Notes: generated by a model from the sequence alone, not told the origin. 64,000 bases of DNA from Flectobacillus longus (GCF_030056705.1 NZ_JASHIC010000027.1:62001-126000), one strand, 5' to 3'. Positions 36,231-44,940 are shown, counted from the first letter of the stretch. Made by a program: numbers and translations.

Positions 36231-36920
36231 ATGACAACTGAAATTCTTATTTCACTGCTTACCCTGATTGTACTTGAAATCGTTTTGGGTATCGACAACA
36301 TTATTTTTATTTCTATTCTTTCTGACAAACTCCCTCCCGAAAATCGTAAAAAAGCAAGATTGGTAGGTTTGAGTCTTGCGCTAGTTTTGCGTCTAATCTT
36401 ATTGGCAGGTATTAGCTGGATCATGAAGCTCGATAAAACCTTAATGACGGTTTCGGGAATAGATTTTTCGGGAAAAGACTTAATTCTTATTGCAGGGGGC
36501 TTTTTCTTACTGTATAAAAGTAACAAAGAGATTTTTGAAAAAACAGAAGAGGGAGAGCATGCTAGTTCGACACCAGTACCCAAATCGTTTGTCAAAATTA
36601 TCGGACAAATTTTGTTACTAGATTTAGTCTTTTCGATTGACAGTATTATTACGGCAGTGGGTTTGGTAGATGAGTTGTGGGTGATGTATGCCGCTGTAAT
36701 TGTGTCGATTTCGATTATGCTAGCAGTAGCTGGAGCAATTAGTAGTTTTATTAGCAAACATTCATCGTTGAAGATTTTGGCGTTATGCTTCCTCATGATG
36801 ATTGGTATTACGCTAATCGCAGAAGGATTGAATTTCCATATTCCTAAGCAATATATCTATTTCTCAATGGCATTCTCCTTCTTTGTGAATATGATGCAGA
36901 TTAGAAAAACGAGTAAATAA
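36231..36920 (+). CDS. TerC-family membrane protein
   Basis: 229 residues, seven to eight membrane segments. TerC signature acidic residues are visible: LEIVLGIDNIIFISIL near the start and LVFSIDSIITAVGLVDE in the second half; these Asp/Glu pairs sit in the membrane. TerC proteins are linked to tellurite resistance and to manganese export or metal loading of exported proteins. No signal for riboswitch control was seen in the leader. A dispersed element and hairpin (37057) follow. The neighbouring coiled-coil genes might form a stress cluster (see findings). Confidence 0.92.
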   Translation: MTTEILISLLTLIVLEIVLGIDNIIFISILSDKLPPENRKKARLVGLSLALVLRLILLAGISWIMKLDKTLMTVSGIDFSGKDLILIAGGFFLLYKSNKEIFEKTEEGEHASSTPVPKSFVKIIGQILLLDLVFSIDSIITAVGLVDELWVMYAAVIVSISIMLAVAGAISSFISKHSSLKILALCFLMMIGITLIAEGLNFHIPKQYIYFSMAFSFFVNMMQIRKTSK

Positions 36921-36970
36921 TTTGTAAGCTAGCTGTAGAGACGCAATGCCGTGCAAGTATTGAGTGATTT

Positions 36971-37015
36971 GTGATTGAGTGCATGAGTGATTTATGTTAA
37001 AATTTGTATTCTATC
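36971..37015 (+). repeat. Dispersed box upstream of a conserved hairpin
   Basis: GTGATTGAGTGCATGAGTGA followed by a TTTATGTTAAAATTTGTATTCTA segment matches the box at 8342. The GCAATGATTGCGTC palindrome follows at 37025-37038. Confidence 0.55.
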
Positions 37016-37056
37016 CGGAGAGATGCAATGATTGCGTCTTAAGCTGAGTCAGGTAG

Positions 37057-37097
37057 CAAAAAAGCGGTCGAAAATTGTTTTTTCGACCGCTTTTTTG
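37057..37097. terminator. 18-bp perfect hairpin, loop TTGTT
   Basis: Arms 37057-37074 and 37080-37097 with A6/T6 flanks, between the convergent TerC and secreted-protein genes. Stem as in the copy at 29266 but the loop is TTGTT. Confidence 0.7.
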
Positions 37098-37160
37098 ATG
37101 AAATTGAGAGAATCATCCTAGTTTCAGAATGGTTCATGTTTATTCATCACTTTCCCAAAA

Positions 37161-37177
37161 ATTAAGTAATCGTGCAG
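37161..37177 (+). repeat. Lone terminal repeat of the MITE-like element
   Basis: ATTAAGTAATCGTGCAG matches the end of the element at 51942-52130 (ACTTAAGTAATCGYGCA). The remainder of that element is not present, so this may be a remnant. Confidence 0.45.
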
Positions 37178-37264
37178 AATTAATTCTAATGAATGAGGTA
37201 AAATATTAGTAGTCAAAAACTTATACTCAAAACTCATCACTCACAATTCAACACTTATACTCAC

Positions 37265-37669
37265 TTACTTATTCACATCCATTGTTCTTGTCAACGTAGT
37301 GGGTTTAGAGGTATCTAGCACTACAGTTTTACGAATCGTTTCATGACCGTCGCTGATTTCGAAAGTATATTTTCCATCACCAAGCTCAGACATATCAAAT
37401 TTACCATGATACGACTCTGTATTTTTACGAACAGTGGAGGTATTTAGGATTTCGCCATCTTCGTTTTTCAAGGTAATCGTTACCGATTTTCCAATGATTT
37501 TTTCAAGCATGATATTCATTTTGGCGGCACCTTTGGTTTGGTACATGCCAATTCTGAATGTTTTGGCTTTGGCAGTGTAATTACTGCTATTGTCGTTATT
37601 GTCGGCTAATGAGACAAATGAAGTCAAAGCCATTAAAATTAATACTACAGGTTTAAAGAGCGTTTTCAT
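37265..37669 (-). CDS. Secreted protein, paralog A
   Basis: 134 residues: signal peptide (VVLILMALTSFVSLA), then a short Asn/Ser linker and a ~95-residue beta-rich domain. It shares most of its mature sequence with the neighbour at 37935-38330: MNxMLEK, KNT.SY.GKFDMS.L.DG.YTFEI.DG. Such a fold looks like a small Ig-like or DUF3244-type beta-sandwich of the Bacteroidota periplasm; no enzymatic residues are evident. The two genes are in tandem on the minus strand, 265 nt apart, so they may not be tightly co-transcribed. Function unknown. Confidence 0.8.
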   Translation of the reverse strand: MKTLFKPVVLILMALTSFVSLADNNDNSSNYTAKAKTFRIGMYQTKGAAKMNIMLEKIIGKSVTITLKNEDGEILNTSTVRKNTESYHGKFDMSELGDGKYTFEISDGHETIRKTVVLDTSKPTTLTRTMDVNK

Positions 37670-37774
37670 ATTATTGAATGAGAAGTTTAAATGAGGCCTA
37701 CAGTCTTTTCAGACATTCAGCATATTAGATTAAAGAGGAATTTTACTGCGCTGTCGGCTCGTGGCTTTCAGCAA

Positions 37775-37895
37775 TTTATATATTCAAAAAAGAGGTTTAG
37801 CCTTTATATATATTCAAAAAAAGAGGTTTTGATGACTTGTAATCTTTGAATTATCGGCGGTCGGTTATTCGTAATTACCAATACTCGACCGCCGA
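37775..37895. repeat. Direct repeats and hairpin between the paralogs
   Basis: TTATATATTCAAAAAAGAGG recurs (37776-37795 and again near 37804-37825, with one extra A). A 10-bp stem (TCGGCGGTCG at 37854-37863 with its complement at 37886-37895) lies 40 nt after the stop of the upstream paralog and may end its transcript. Confidence 0.5.
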
Positions 37896-37934
37896 GTGTC
37901 CATTCTCTAGCGTTCGTCGGGCGCTCAAACTGGA

Positions 37935-38330
37935 CTATTTATTAACTGTCAGGTTTCTTGTTGTTTCTTGCGTTTCAGGAGACTGAAGGTTTACAGTCTT
38001 AACAATTTTCTCAGTTCCGTCAGTGATTTCGAAAGTATAAACTCCGTCTTCCAACTGGCTCATGTCAAACTTACCGTAATACGAAGGGGTATTTTTCGCA
38101 ACATACTCTTGGTGTAATACTTTTCCCGAAGGGTCTTTCAAGATAATCTTTACTTGTTTATCCTTTACTTTTTCAAGCATCAAATTCATATTCAATGAAT
38201 TTTTGCTTTTGAACATGCCAACTTCAAACGTCTTCGTCTTATTTGCGTTGCTGTTGTCGTTGTTTGCGAAACTAACTACAGATAAAACTGTTAATGCAGA
38301 GATTGAGAAGAGTTGAGCGAACGTTTTCAT
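37935..38330 (-). CDS. Secreted protein, paralog B
   Basis: 131 residues: signal peptide (LFSISALTVLSVVSFA), then KTFEVGMFKSKNSLNMNLML, VKDKQVKIILKDPSGKVL and the conserved YGKFDMSQLEDGVYTFEITD block. Clearly a paralog of the neighbour downstream on the same strand. Like it, the mature part looks like a single beta-sandwich. A good promoter (TTG-N21-TAACTTTG, 38462-38493 minus) lies 130 nt upstream. Function unknown; periplasmic or surface. Confidence 0.8.
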   Translation of the reverse strand: MKTFAQLFSISALTVLSVVSFANNDNSNANKTKTFEVGMFKSKNSLNMNLMLEKVKDKQVKIILKDPSGKVLHQEYVAKNTPSYYGKFDMSQLEDGVYTFEITDGTEKIVKTVNLQSPETQETTRNLTVNK

Positions 38331-38461
38331 GACTTTTATAAATGTTTAGAAAGTTAAACCTTAATGCTTGATTACGTGTCAAGAAGAAAAGTTTTGATTG
38401 AGAGTTAATTTTAAAACTGTTTTTGAATCTTTAATGTACTTGTTGTGCTGAATTCTTGAAT

Positions 38462-38493
38462 CAAAGTTATGTGTTTTAACCAGTACCTTGCAA
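38462..38493 (-). promoter_or_regulatory. Promoter of secreted paralog B
   Basis: On the minus strand TTG (38493-38491), 21 nt, TAACTTTG (38469-38462). One of the best Bacteroidota-type matches in the window. Confidence 0.6.
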
Positions 38494-38940
38494 TACAAAA
38501 TACCATAATCGGTCGTCTAGTCGGTTGAATGGTAAAAATCTCGGTACAAATTGTTGAGATATTGACTAAACTGGTAGGATATATGGATTAACGGTTAAGG
38601 CAGGGCTTTTCTTTGCGAATTCTATCCATAAGATGCAGGCAAAAGCAGAGATGTTGCATGAAGATTGAAAAAAAATATTTTTTTTCAAAAAGTAGTACAG
38701 GGTTACAGGAGCAAAGGCACAAAGAGAAATGAGTCCTTTCGATTTTCAATTCATCAAATTTTCAAATTACGTAATATCCATCAAATCCTGTAGCCATTCT
38801 TAAAGTCCGCATACCATTCTTACAATCTTTCTTACAGGACAGCCCTCGACTGTATAATATTGTATCAAGTAATTCGAGAAGATTTTGTAAATTTCATTCT
38901 TTACAAATCTACATTATACTTTATCCTCAAAATCAAAACT
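38494..38940. other. Intergenic region before the coiled-coil gene
   Basis: A/T-rich region with a GCAAAGGCACAAAG motif of the dispersed palindrome family at 38711-38724. The promoter of the downstream pair was not recognised. An in-frame ATG at 38860 was not accepted as a start. Confidence 0.5.
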
Positions 38941-39624
38941 ATGTCAACAGAAGAAAAAAGCATCGGGAAGAAAATTCTGAGTTTCTTTATTCAAGATGTA
39001 CCCGAATCATCGCCTGCTACGCCCAGTCAAAGCGTAACACCTGAGCCTCAAGCTACACCTGTTAGTCAGAATGTAGTACGACCACCAGAGACGAATGCTA
39101 GTACGGATAAGAAGTTTGTTGACCATTTTGTGCAACTACTCGAAAAAGCCAATCTTCCGGGTGCCGACTATTTTGAGTTTATGCAAACCATGAAAAGTTT
39201 GTCTGGCTTAGGCTTATCAGAGGAAAAGCAGTTTCAGGCTGCTTGGGCAAGTTTTAGAACCATGGGAGGCGTTTCGGACATTAATATATTGGTCAATACC
39301 GCCAATCAATATGTACAAATTCTTGAAAATGATAAAACGGCTTTTTTGAAAGATGCCGAAGCAGCAATTAAAGAGCGTGTAGGAAATCTGCAAAATCAGG
39401 TAAAACAAATGCAAGATGAAAACAAGCAAATGGCCGAGCAGATTATTGCTTTACAGAAAAAGATAGAACAAAATAATAGCACTATAGAGAAAGTATCGGG
39501 CGATATTGAAGAACAAAGTGCCAAAATCAATAACAACAAAGCGAGTTATCAGGTTACACACGATTTTTTTGTTGATCAAATCAAGTCTGATATTTTCAAA
39601 ATACAAGAACATTTGTTGAAATAA
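38941..39624 (+). CDS. Coiled-coil protein of unknown function
   Basis: With the ATG at 38941 (MSTEEKSIGKKILSFFIQD) the protein has 227 residues and no signal peptide. A Pro/Ser/Thr-rich linker (about 20-58) is followed by a helical region (DHFVQLLEKANLPGADYFEF, LSGLGLSEEKQFQAAWASFR) and a coiled coil from about 140 to 205 (VGNLQNQVKQMQDENKQMAE...). The next gene, 95 nt downstream, also carries a coiled coil plus membrane segments, so the two probably work together. I do not recognise the family. Cytoplasmic by inference. Confidence 0.75.
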   Translation: MSTEEKSIGKKILSFFIQDVPESSPATPSQSVTPEPQATPVSQNVVRPPETNASTDKKFVDHFVQLLEKANLPGADYFEFMQTMKSLSGLGLSEEKQFQAAWASFRTMGGVSDINILVNTANQYVQILENDKTAFLKDAEAAIKERVGNLQNQVKQMQDENKQMAEQIIALQKKIEQNNSTIEKVSGDIEEQSAKINNNKASYQVTHDFFVDQIKSDIFKIQEHLLK

Positions 39625-39653
39625 GAGACTCTTGTTAGGTCTAAACTTTTAAA

Positions 39654-39674
39654 TTACTTTGTGCCTCAGTGCCT
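39654..39674 (+). repeat. Half-site of the GGCACAAAGT palindrome family
   Basis: TTACTTTGTGCCTCAGTGCC lies between the two coiled-coil genes and matches one arm of the palindrome at 35441-35498. Confidence 0.5.
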
Positions 39675-39719
39675 ATTCGACTGTTCTCTAATAGAAATTA
39701 ACCAAAACCAATTAAACTA

Positions 39720-40730
39720 ATGGCAGATTTATCACAAATCGGAGGAGGTGATGCTCCCCAGAAATCATTTTGGAGTAAACCCGAAGGTATTACCTCATTG
39801 TTGTTCCTAGGAGCAGCAGGGGCGGTGGGCTTGTATTACTTCAACAAGATTGTTGAGTTTTTGATTAAAGTAACTGAAAATACGCTTTATCTCGGAGGCT
39901 TGTTAGCCGTATTAGGTTTGTTTGTGTTTTTGATAACGAGTAAAGATGTACGCACAGCGGCATTTTTCTTGTTCAAAACTACGATGCGCAAAATTGCAGG
40001 TTTGGTGATTCAGCTAGACCCTATCGCAATTATGAAAATCTATATCGAAGATTTGAAAGAAAAGCGTCAAAAGATGTCTGGACAAATCGATATTTTGGCA
40101 GGTCAGTTGGTTAAATTAAATAAGAAAATCAATGAAAATAATGACCAAATCAAGCAAAAATTTGCGGAGGCTAACAAAGCAAATACCATGATTGATAAGC
40201 CAGGCATGAGAGAAGCTGCGTCGTTGGCAACGATTGAAGGGGCTGGTTTGCAAGAAATGAATGAGAAATTGTTGCCTTTACAACGTAACATGAAGACAGT
40301 ATTGAGCTTTATGGAAAAGGTACAATCATCTGCAGATTATATTATTAAGGAAACCGAAATCAAGGTAAAATTGAAAGAGGCTGAATACGAAATCGTAAAA
40401 AGTAGCTCGAACGCCTTGAAAACAGCTATCAGTATTTTTAAAGGAAATCCTGATAAAAAATTCTACTTCGATGAGTCGATGGAATATATCCAAGACGATA
40501 TGAGTAAGAAATTAGGAGAGATGAAGCGTGCGATGGATTTGTCAATGGACTTTATCAATGGCGTAGATATTCAAAATGGTATTTTGACCGACAAGGGTCA
40601 AGCCATGCTTGAAGCATACAATAGCGGTGAGTTCAAATTGATCAGTCTGGATTCGTCACCAAGCACTGGTTCTTCGACACCACATATTCCTCCTGCGAAG
40701 GATTCAGGATATAAAGGTTTGTTAGAATAA
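39720..40730 (+). CDS. Membrane-anchored coiled-coil protein
   Basis: 336 residues. Two membrane segments near the N-terminus (about 26-42 and 56-78: GITSLLFLGAAGAVGLYYF, LYLGGLLAVLGLFVFLI). They are followed by a long helical region: DPIAIMKIYIEDLKEKRQKM and ILAGQLVKLNKKINENNDQI, then another coiled segment, and a flexible Ser/Pro-rich tail. The DP...I.DL...R.K pattern after the membrane part recalls PspA/Vipp1-type helices, but similarity is only by pattern. No enzyme motif. It is likely co-transcribed with the preceding coiled-coil gene; a terminator follows. Function unknown. Confidence 0.75.
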   Translation: MADLSQIGGGDAPQKSFWSKPEGITSLLFLGAAGAVGLYYFNKIVEFLIKVTENTLYLGGLLAVLGLFVFLITSKDVRTAAFFLFKTTMRKIAGLVIQLDPIAIMKIYIEDLKEKRQKMSGQIDILAGQLVKLNKKINENNDQIKQKFAEANKANTMIDKPGMREAASLATIEGAGLQEMNEKLLPLQRNMKTVLSFMEKVQSSADYIIKETEIKVKLKEAEYEIVKSSSNALKTAISIFKGNPDKKFYFDESMEYIQDDMSKKLGEMKRAMDLSMDFINGVDIQNGILTDKGQAMLEAYNSGEFKLISLDSSPSTGSSTPHIPPAKDSGYKGLLE

Positions 40731-40738
40731 AGTACCCA

Positions 40739-40770
40739 AGCGAGAGACAGTAACTTGTCTCTCGCTTTTT
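40739..40770 (+). terminator. Terminator of the coiled-coil pair
   Basis: A perfect 11-bp stem (40739-40749 with 40756-40766) followed by TTTTT, 9 nt after the stop. Confidence 0.8.
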
Positions 40771-40808
40771 TATAGCAAAAGCCCTTCCCTAAATAATTTA
40801 ATCCTTCG

Positions 40809-40839
40809 TTTGTGATTAGCTAGAGAAGCTATAATTTTG
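40809..40839 (+). promoter_or_regulatory. Promoter of the acyltransferase gene
   Basis: TTTG (40809-40812), 19 nt, TAATTTTG (40832-40839) followed by CA. A near-perfect -33/-7 pair; the ATG at 40907 lies 67 nt further. Confidence 0.7.
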
Positions 40840-40906
40840 CAAACCTTATCCAAAGGCAAAAGGTCGGCTAAGTAGTTGACTTTAAAGTTGCAAAAATTAC
40901 AACTTC

Positions 40907-42094
40907 ATGGCTAAAAATCGCTTATCAGAAACAGTTTCGGCATCGACATCAGTACCTAACACGGAAAAATCCAAATCAGTATATTTCCCTAATCTTAATG
41001 GAGTACGGTTTATAGCGGCTTTCAGTGTGTTGGTACACCATATCGAGCAAGCAAAAGCTGCTTTTGGTTTGCCCAATTTATATTCAAATCATATTGTTAA
41101 GCATGCAGGAAAGCAGGGAGTAGGTTTGTTTTTTGTGCTTAGCGGTTTTTTGATTACTTATTTATTGCTTAGTGAAAAAAGTAAAAACAACGGTATCAAT
41201 ATCAAGAATTTTTATGCTCGTCGTGTGCTTCGTATATGGCCTATTTATTACATCATTGTACTTTTAGGCACCTTAGTTTTACCACATTTCAAGCTTTTCT
41301 ATTGGCAATCGGCTGCGGAGGTATTAAGTAATGTAGAAGCTTTTTGGCCTCGTTTGTCGTTGTTGATGATGATTTTGCCGAACCTTAGCTTCATTTTTTA
41401 CGAGTTACCCTATCTGTGTTCACAAACTTGGTCGATTGGTGTCGAAGAACAATTTTATTACCTTTGGCCTTGGTTGATTCGTGCTAATTCTTGGAAAGCA
41501 AGAATTGGAATTATTGCTATTTTTATACTTGCAACAGCCTCTATTTTCTTGATTTATTTCTTCTTTTTTACTAGCAATACCATAGACGATTTACCTAGAT
41601 ATGTACTATTCTTCTTTAGTCAATTTCGTATTATGATGATGGTAGTAGGAGGGGTAGGAGCCTATTTGGTCTTTACCAGACATACTATTTTGAATTTTCT
41701 ATTTCAGAAAAAAATACAATTTATAGTTTATGGAATATTGTTATTTATTATCATTTCTGGCTATGAATTTAAAGGAATAAATCTTGAAATACTTAGCATA
41801 TTTTTCTGCTATTTTATCGTAAATGTAGCCGTAAATCCACAGTCGATAATTAGTCTTGAACAGCCAATTATATCGTATTTGGGTAAAATTTCTTACGGAC
41901 TTTACATTTATCATATCGCTATCAACGTTGCTATCATGAACCTTTTACAGCCTTATCAACACACATGGTCTTTGGGTGTTTACAACTTGGTTATGTATGG
42001 GCTTACAATAGGTTTGACTGTTGGAGTAGCAAGTTTATCTTTCCACTTTTTAGAACAAAAATTATTGGCTTTTAAGGTAAAATTTAGCCATTAG
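40907..42094 (+). CDS. Acyltransferase 3 family membrane protein
   Basis: 395 residues, about ten membrane segments. The first third holds the family start LNGVRFIAAFSVLVHHIEQA, the His being expected for acyl transfer, and GVGLFFVLSGFLITYLLLSE with RRVLRIWPIYYI. OafA/YrhL-type proteins acetylate sugars of lipopolysaccharide, exopolysaccharide or peptidoglycan. There is no C-terminal SGNH domain. The next gene starts 22 nt downstream, suggesting an operon for surface polysaccharide modification (inference). Confidence 0.92.
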   Translation: MAKNRLSETVSASTSVPNTEKSKSVYFPNLNGVRFIAAFSVLVHHIEQAKAAFGLPNLYSNHIVKHAGKQGVGLFFVLSGFLITYLLLSEKSKNNGINIKNFYARRVLRIWPIYYIIVLLGTLVLPHFKLFYWQSAAEVLSNVEAFWPRLSLLMMILPNLSFIFYELPYLCSQTWSIGVEEQFYYLWPWLIRANSWKARIGIIAIFILATASIFLIYFFFFTSNTIDDLPRYVLFFFSQFRIMMMVVGGVGAYLVFTRHTILNFLFQKKIQFIVYGILLFIIISGYEFKGINLEILSIFFCYFIVNVAVNPQSIISLEQPIISYLGKISYGLYIYHIAINVAIMNLLQPYQHTWSLGVYNLVMYGLTIGLTVGVASLSFHFLEQKLLAFKVKFSH

Positions 42095-42116
42095 GCTGTC
42101 AATAGTAAAGAAGCGT

Positions 42117-43367
42117 ATGCCGATTATCGATGTATTTATTGCTAAGCTTATAGCAATGGGTTTGGCCTTTGTTGCCCAGTATATTTTATGGAAAAAATAT
42201 TCAAGCTACCAAACATGGCTTACTCAAAATCAAACAGGAGTAGTTAGTGCTTTGGTAATTTTTACCCGTATTATTCCTTTTATTTTGGTTTTTGTGATAC
42301 TAAAAGAAGAGCCGCGTGGCGATGTCCCCTTCTTTTATTATAAGGCCTCTCATGCAGTACATCTCGATTTGGTCTATCGTGACTTTTGGTCATTTCATGC
42401 CCCTATCTTTTCTTATATCATTGCATTGCCTTTGCTGATTGTCGATCATGCTAGCTCGATTGTTGCTTTAATGATGGTTGGAGAATTGATTTGTGTATGG
42501 CTAACCTACAAACATTATCAAAAGGTATCGTCGGAGGCTTATGCCAAATTACTTCATTATTTGATGTTACCAGCACCTATTATTATATGCTTGTTGGGTG
42601 GCCAAGAAGACATTTGGTTATGGGGTTTTGCTTTAGGAGCTTTGATGGTTTGGAAAAAATCAAATAGTGATTTTCGTCTGGGGTTGATGTTTGCTTTGTC
42701 CCTGTTATGTCTAAAAGTGACGGTAGCTTTTTTCTTATTCCCGTTATTTTTCTTAATAAAAGATAAGTTTAAGTTTATTCTGAGTATGGCTGTGGTTGGT
42801 ATTCCAAGTTTGGCCTTGCTCTATTACTTAGTTGGCTGGGATTTTTTGATGTTAATCAAACATACCGAAGACCCATATTCGCCCAATTTATTTTCAGTTT
42901 TGCGCCCTTTCATTGGAGCTAGTGTCAACATTACGAAAATGAACTGGCTTGGACTAGGACTTTTTTTGCCTTTAACAACATGGATTGGTTTTAGTGTCAG
43001 AAATAAATCATTTGAACAAGCATTTCCTTTGTTGTTTATTCTCACTTATGGTTTGATGCAGTTGTTTTTACCAAGTGCGATGGCGTATTATATGTTTATA
43101 TATTTGGTCATAATTGTGTTTGAACTATGGCAACACAAAGATGGGAGTTTCTTTTTTGTATTACTCTTGTTAAACTTTCTGCTAATTGTCGAACCATTTG
43201 TATATGTCTATTACAAAAATCCTGTTTTTGATAGTTTTGAAGTATTGTCTAAATCAGGTTATGGACTAGAATATCTATTGCAATGGGCTTTTGTAGTAAC
43301 CCTGATTTATGTACTGCGAGTATGTTATTTGCGTTTGAAAGCTTTACCCGAACTAGCTCAGAAATAG
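42117..43367 (+). CDS. Polytopic membrane protein, possible GT-C glycosyltransferase
   Basis: 416 residues and about ten to eleven membrane segments. After the first two segments it has HAVHLDLVYRDFWSFHAPIF, where the DLVYRDF acidic motif in the first periplasmic loop recalls GT-C enzymes (GT87/DUF2029 type) that use polyprenyl-phosphate sugars. No close family was recognised. It directly follows the acyltransferase gene, which fits cell-surface glycan assembly. A transporter or flippase-type role is the alternative. Confidence 0.72.
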   Translation: MPIIDVFIAKLIAMGLAFVAQYILWKKYSSYQTWLTQNQTGVVSALVIFTRIIPFILVFVILKEEPRGDVPFFYYKASHAVHLDLVYRDFWSFHAPIFSYIIALPLLIVDHASSIVALMMVGELICVWLTYKHYQKVSSEAYAKLLHYLMLPAPIIICLLGGQEDIWLWGFALGALMVWKKSNSDFRLGLMFALSLLCLKVTVAFFLFPLFFLIKDKFKFILSMAVVGIPSLALLYYLVGWDFLMLIKHTEDPYSPNLFSVLRPFIGASVNITKMNWLGLGLFLPLTTWIGFSVRNKSFEQAFPLLFILTYGLMQLFLPSAMAYYMFIYLVIIVFELWQHKDGSFFFVLLLLNFLLIVEPFVYVYYKNPVFDSFEVLSKSGYGLEYLLQWAFVVTLIYVLRVCYLRLKALPELAQK

Positions 43368-43419
43368 ACGATTAATCAGATAGTTTCTGAAAAAACTGGG
43401 TGATGGCAAGACTTTTCCG

Positions 43420-43427
43420 TAACTTTG
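43420..43427 (+). promoter_or_regulatory. -7 promoter element of the DEAD-box gene
   Basis: TAACTTTG followed by CA, 70 nt before the ATG at 43498. The -33 position is weak. Confidence 0.45.
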
Positions 43428-43497
43428 CAGTTCACAAAAAATTGACTGAGGCGAGCGACAAAAGAAAAACGGCTTGCGAATCAGTAAGTTACAAGTT

Positions 43498-44877
43498 ATG
43501 ACTTTCGAAGAATTTGATTTAAATAGACAATTACTCAATGCCATTGCCGATGCTGGATACGAGACTCCAAGTCCGATTCAGGAACAGGCCATTCCATTGG
43601 TAATGTCAGGGCACGATGTATTAGGAATTGCACAAACAGGAACAGGTAAAACGGCTGCGTATTTGTTGCCTATTTTGATGAAAATCAAATATGCACAAGG
43701 TATGCACCCACGTGTATTGATATTGGCGCCCACCCGTGAATTGGTGATGCAAATAGACGTGACTATTACTCAATTAGCTACTTATACGGATATTCGCCAT
43801 GTGGCAATATATGGAGGATTAGGTCCCAAAACACAAATAGAAACGATTAAAGCAGGCATTGATATTTTGGTGGCTACGCCAGGTCGTTTTATGGATATTT
43901 ACCTCAAGGGCGATTTGGTGGTGAAAGAACTTAAAACGCTCGTACTTGACGAAGCCGACAAAATGATGGATATGGGCTTTATGCCGCAGATTCGTGGTAT
44001 TTTGGAGGTAATTCCTTCTAAGAAACGCCAAAATCTATTGTTTTCTGCCACATTCCCACCACGTGTAGAGAACCTATCGCATGAGTTTTTGGAGTTTCCC
44101 AAAAAAGTTGAGGTAAGTCCACAGGCTACTACAGCCGAAATGGTCAACCAGATATTGTATGAGTTACCTAACTTCAAAACCAAAATTAATCTGTTAGGCT
44201 CGTTAATGACCGATTCAGAGCGATTCAACCGCGTGATTGTGTTTTGTAGGAGTAAAGAAGTGGCAGATAATATCTTTAAATTCTTGGCAAGAAAAGTCGT
44301 TCCAGAAGATAGAATTCGTGTGATACATGCCAATAAGGGGCAAAACACCCGTATCAATTCAATGGATGATTTCCGTGAAGGAAATATTCAGGTATTGGTA
44401 GCCACTGACGTTGCCGCAAGAGGTATCGATATCCAAATGGTGAGTCACGTAATCAATTTTGATGTTCCTATCATTTATGAAGATTATGTACACCGAATTG
44501 GTCGCACAGGTCGTGCCAATCAAACAGGTGAGGCTATTACTTTTATGACGATTGCCGAAGAGTATCACGTTAAGAAGATTGAGAAAATCATCAAGATGCA
44601 GATTCCTCGCTATGATTTACCAGAAGGCTTGACCATTGAGCAAACGCCATTTATCGAAAATCAAGAAATGCTTCGTGAGATAGATGCTCAACGTAAGAAA
44701 GAAGACCCAACTTTTAAAGGAGCTTTTCATGAGAAAAAAGATATTAAAGTAAAAAGTAAAGAAAAGCAAGAACGCCAAAAGAAAAAGATAGTAGCAGGAG
44801 GTAAAGGTCCTAAAAATGGTAGTTTTGGGGCGAAGGCAGGAGGAAGTTCTTCTAGAAGAAATACAAAGCGTAGATAA
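43498..44877 (+). CDS. DEAD-box RNA helicase
   Basis: 459 residues from the ATG at 43498 (MTFEEFDLNRQLLNAIADAG). Q motif GYETPSPIQEQAIP, motif I AQTGTGKTAAY, Ia PTREL, Ib TPGR, II VLDEADKMMDMGF, III FSATF, IV VIVFCRSK, V VATDVAARGIDI, VI HRIGRTGR are all present. A basic Lys/Gly/Arg-rich tail (about 395-459) probably binds RNA. Such RhlE-type helicases assist ribosome assembly or RNA decay, especially in the cold. The upstream in-frame ATG at 43474 adds eight residues and was not preferred. It is a single transcription unit. Confidence 0.97.
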   Translation: MTFEEFDLNRQLLNAIADAGYETPSPIQEQAIPLVMSGHDVLGIAQTGTGKTAAYLLPILMKIKYAQGMHPRVLILAPTRELVMQIDVTITQLATYTDIRHVAIYGGLGPKTQIETIKAGIDILVATPGRFMDIYLKGDLVVKELKTLVLDEADKMMDMGFMPQIRGILEVIPSKKRQNLLFSATFPPRVENLSHEFLEFPKKVEVSPQATTAEMVNQILYELPNFKTKINLLGSLMTDSERFNRVIVFCRSKEVADNIFKFLARKVVPEDRIRVIHANKGQNTRINSMDDFREGNIQVLVATDVAARGIDIQMVSHVINFDVPIIYEDYVHRIGRTGRANQTGEAITFMTIAEEYHVKKIEKIIKMQIPRYDLPEGLTIEQTPFIENQEMLREIDAQRKKEDPTFKGAFHEKKDIKVKSKEKQERQKKKIVAGGKGPKNGSFGAKAGGSSSRRNTKRR

Positions 44878-44898
44878 TAAACAGGGATTCTATGCGTT

Positions 44899-44940
44899 AA
44901 AATAAGGAGCAACACACTAGTGAAGTTCCTTATTTTTTTG
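44899..44940 (+). terminator. Terminator of the DEAD-box gene
   Basis: AAAATAAGGA (44899-44908) pairs with TCCTTATTTT (44927-44936), followed by T run. Confidence 0.6.

Noticed and set aside
36212-36796. 194-residue minus-strand frame opposite TerC
   Set aside because: It is a shadow of the TerC gene, whose membrane motifs are clear on the plus strand.
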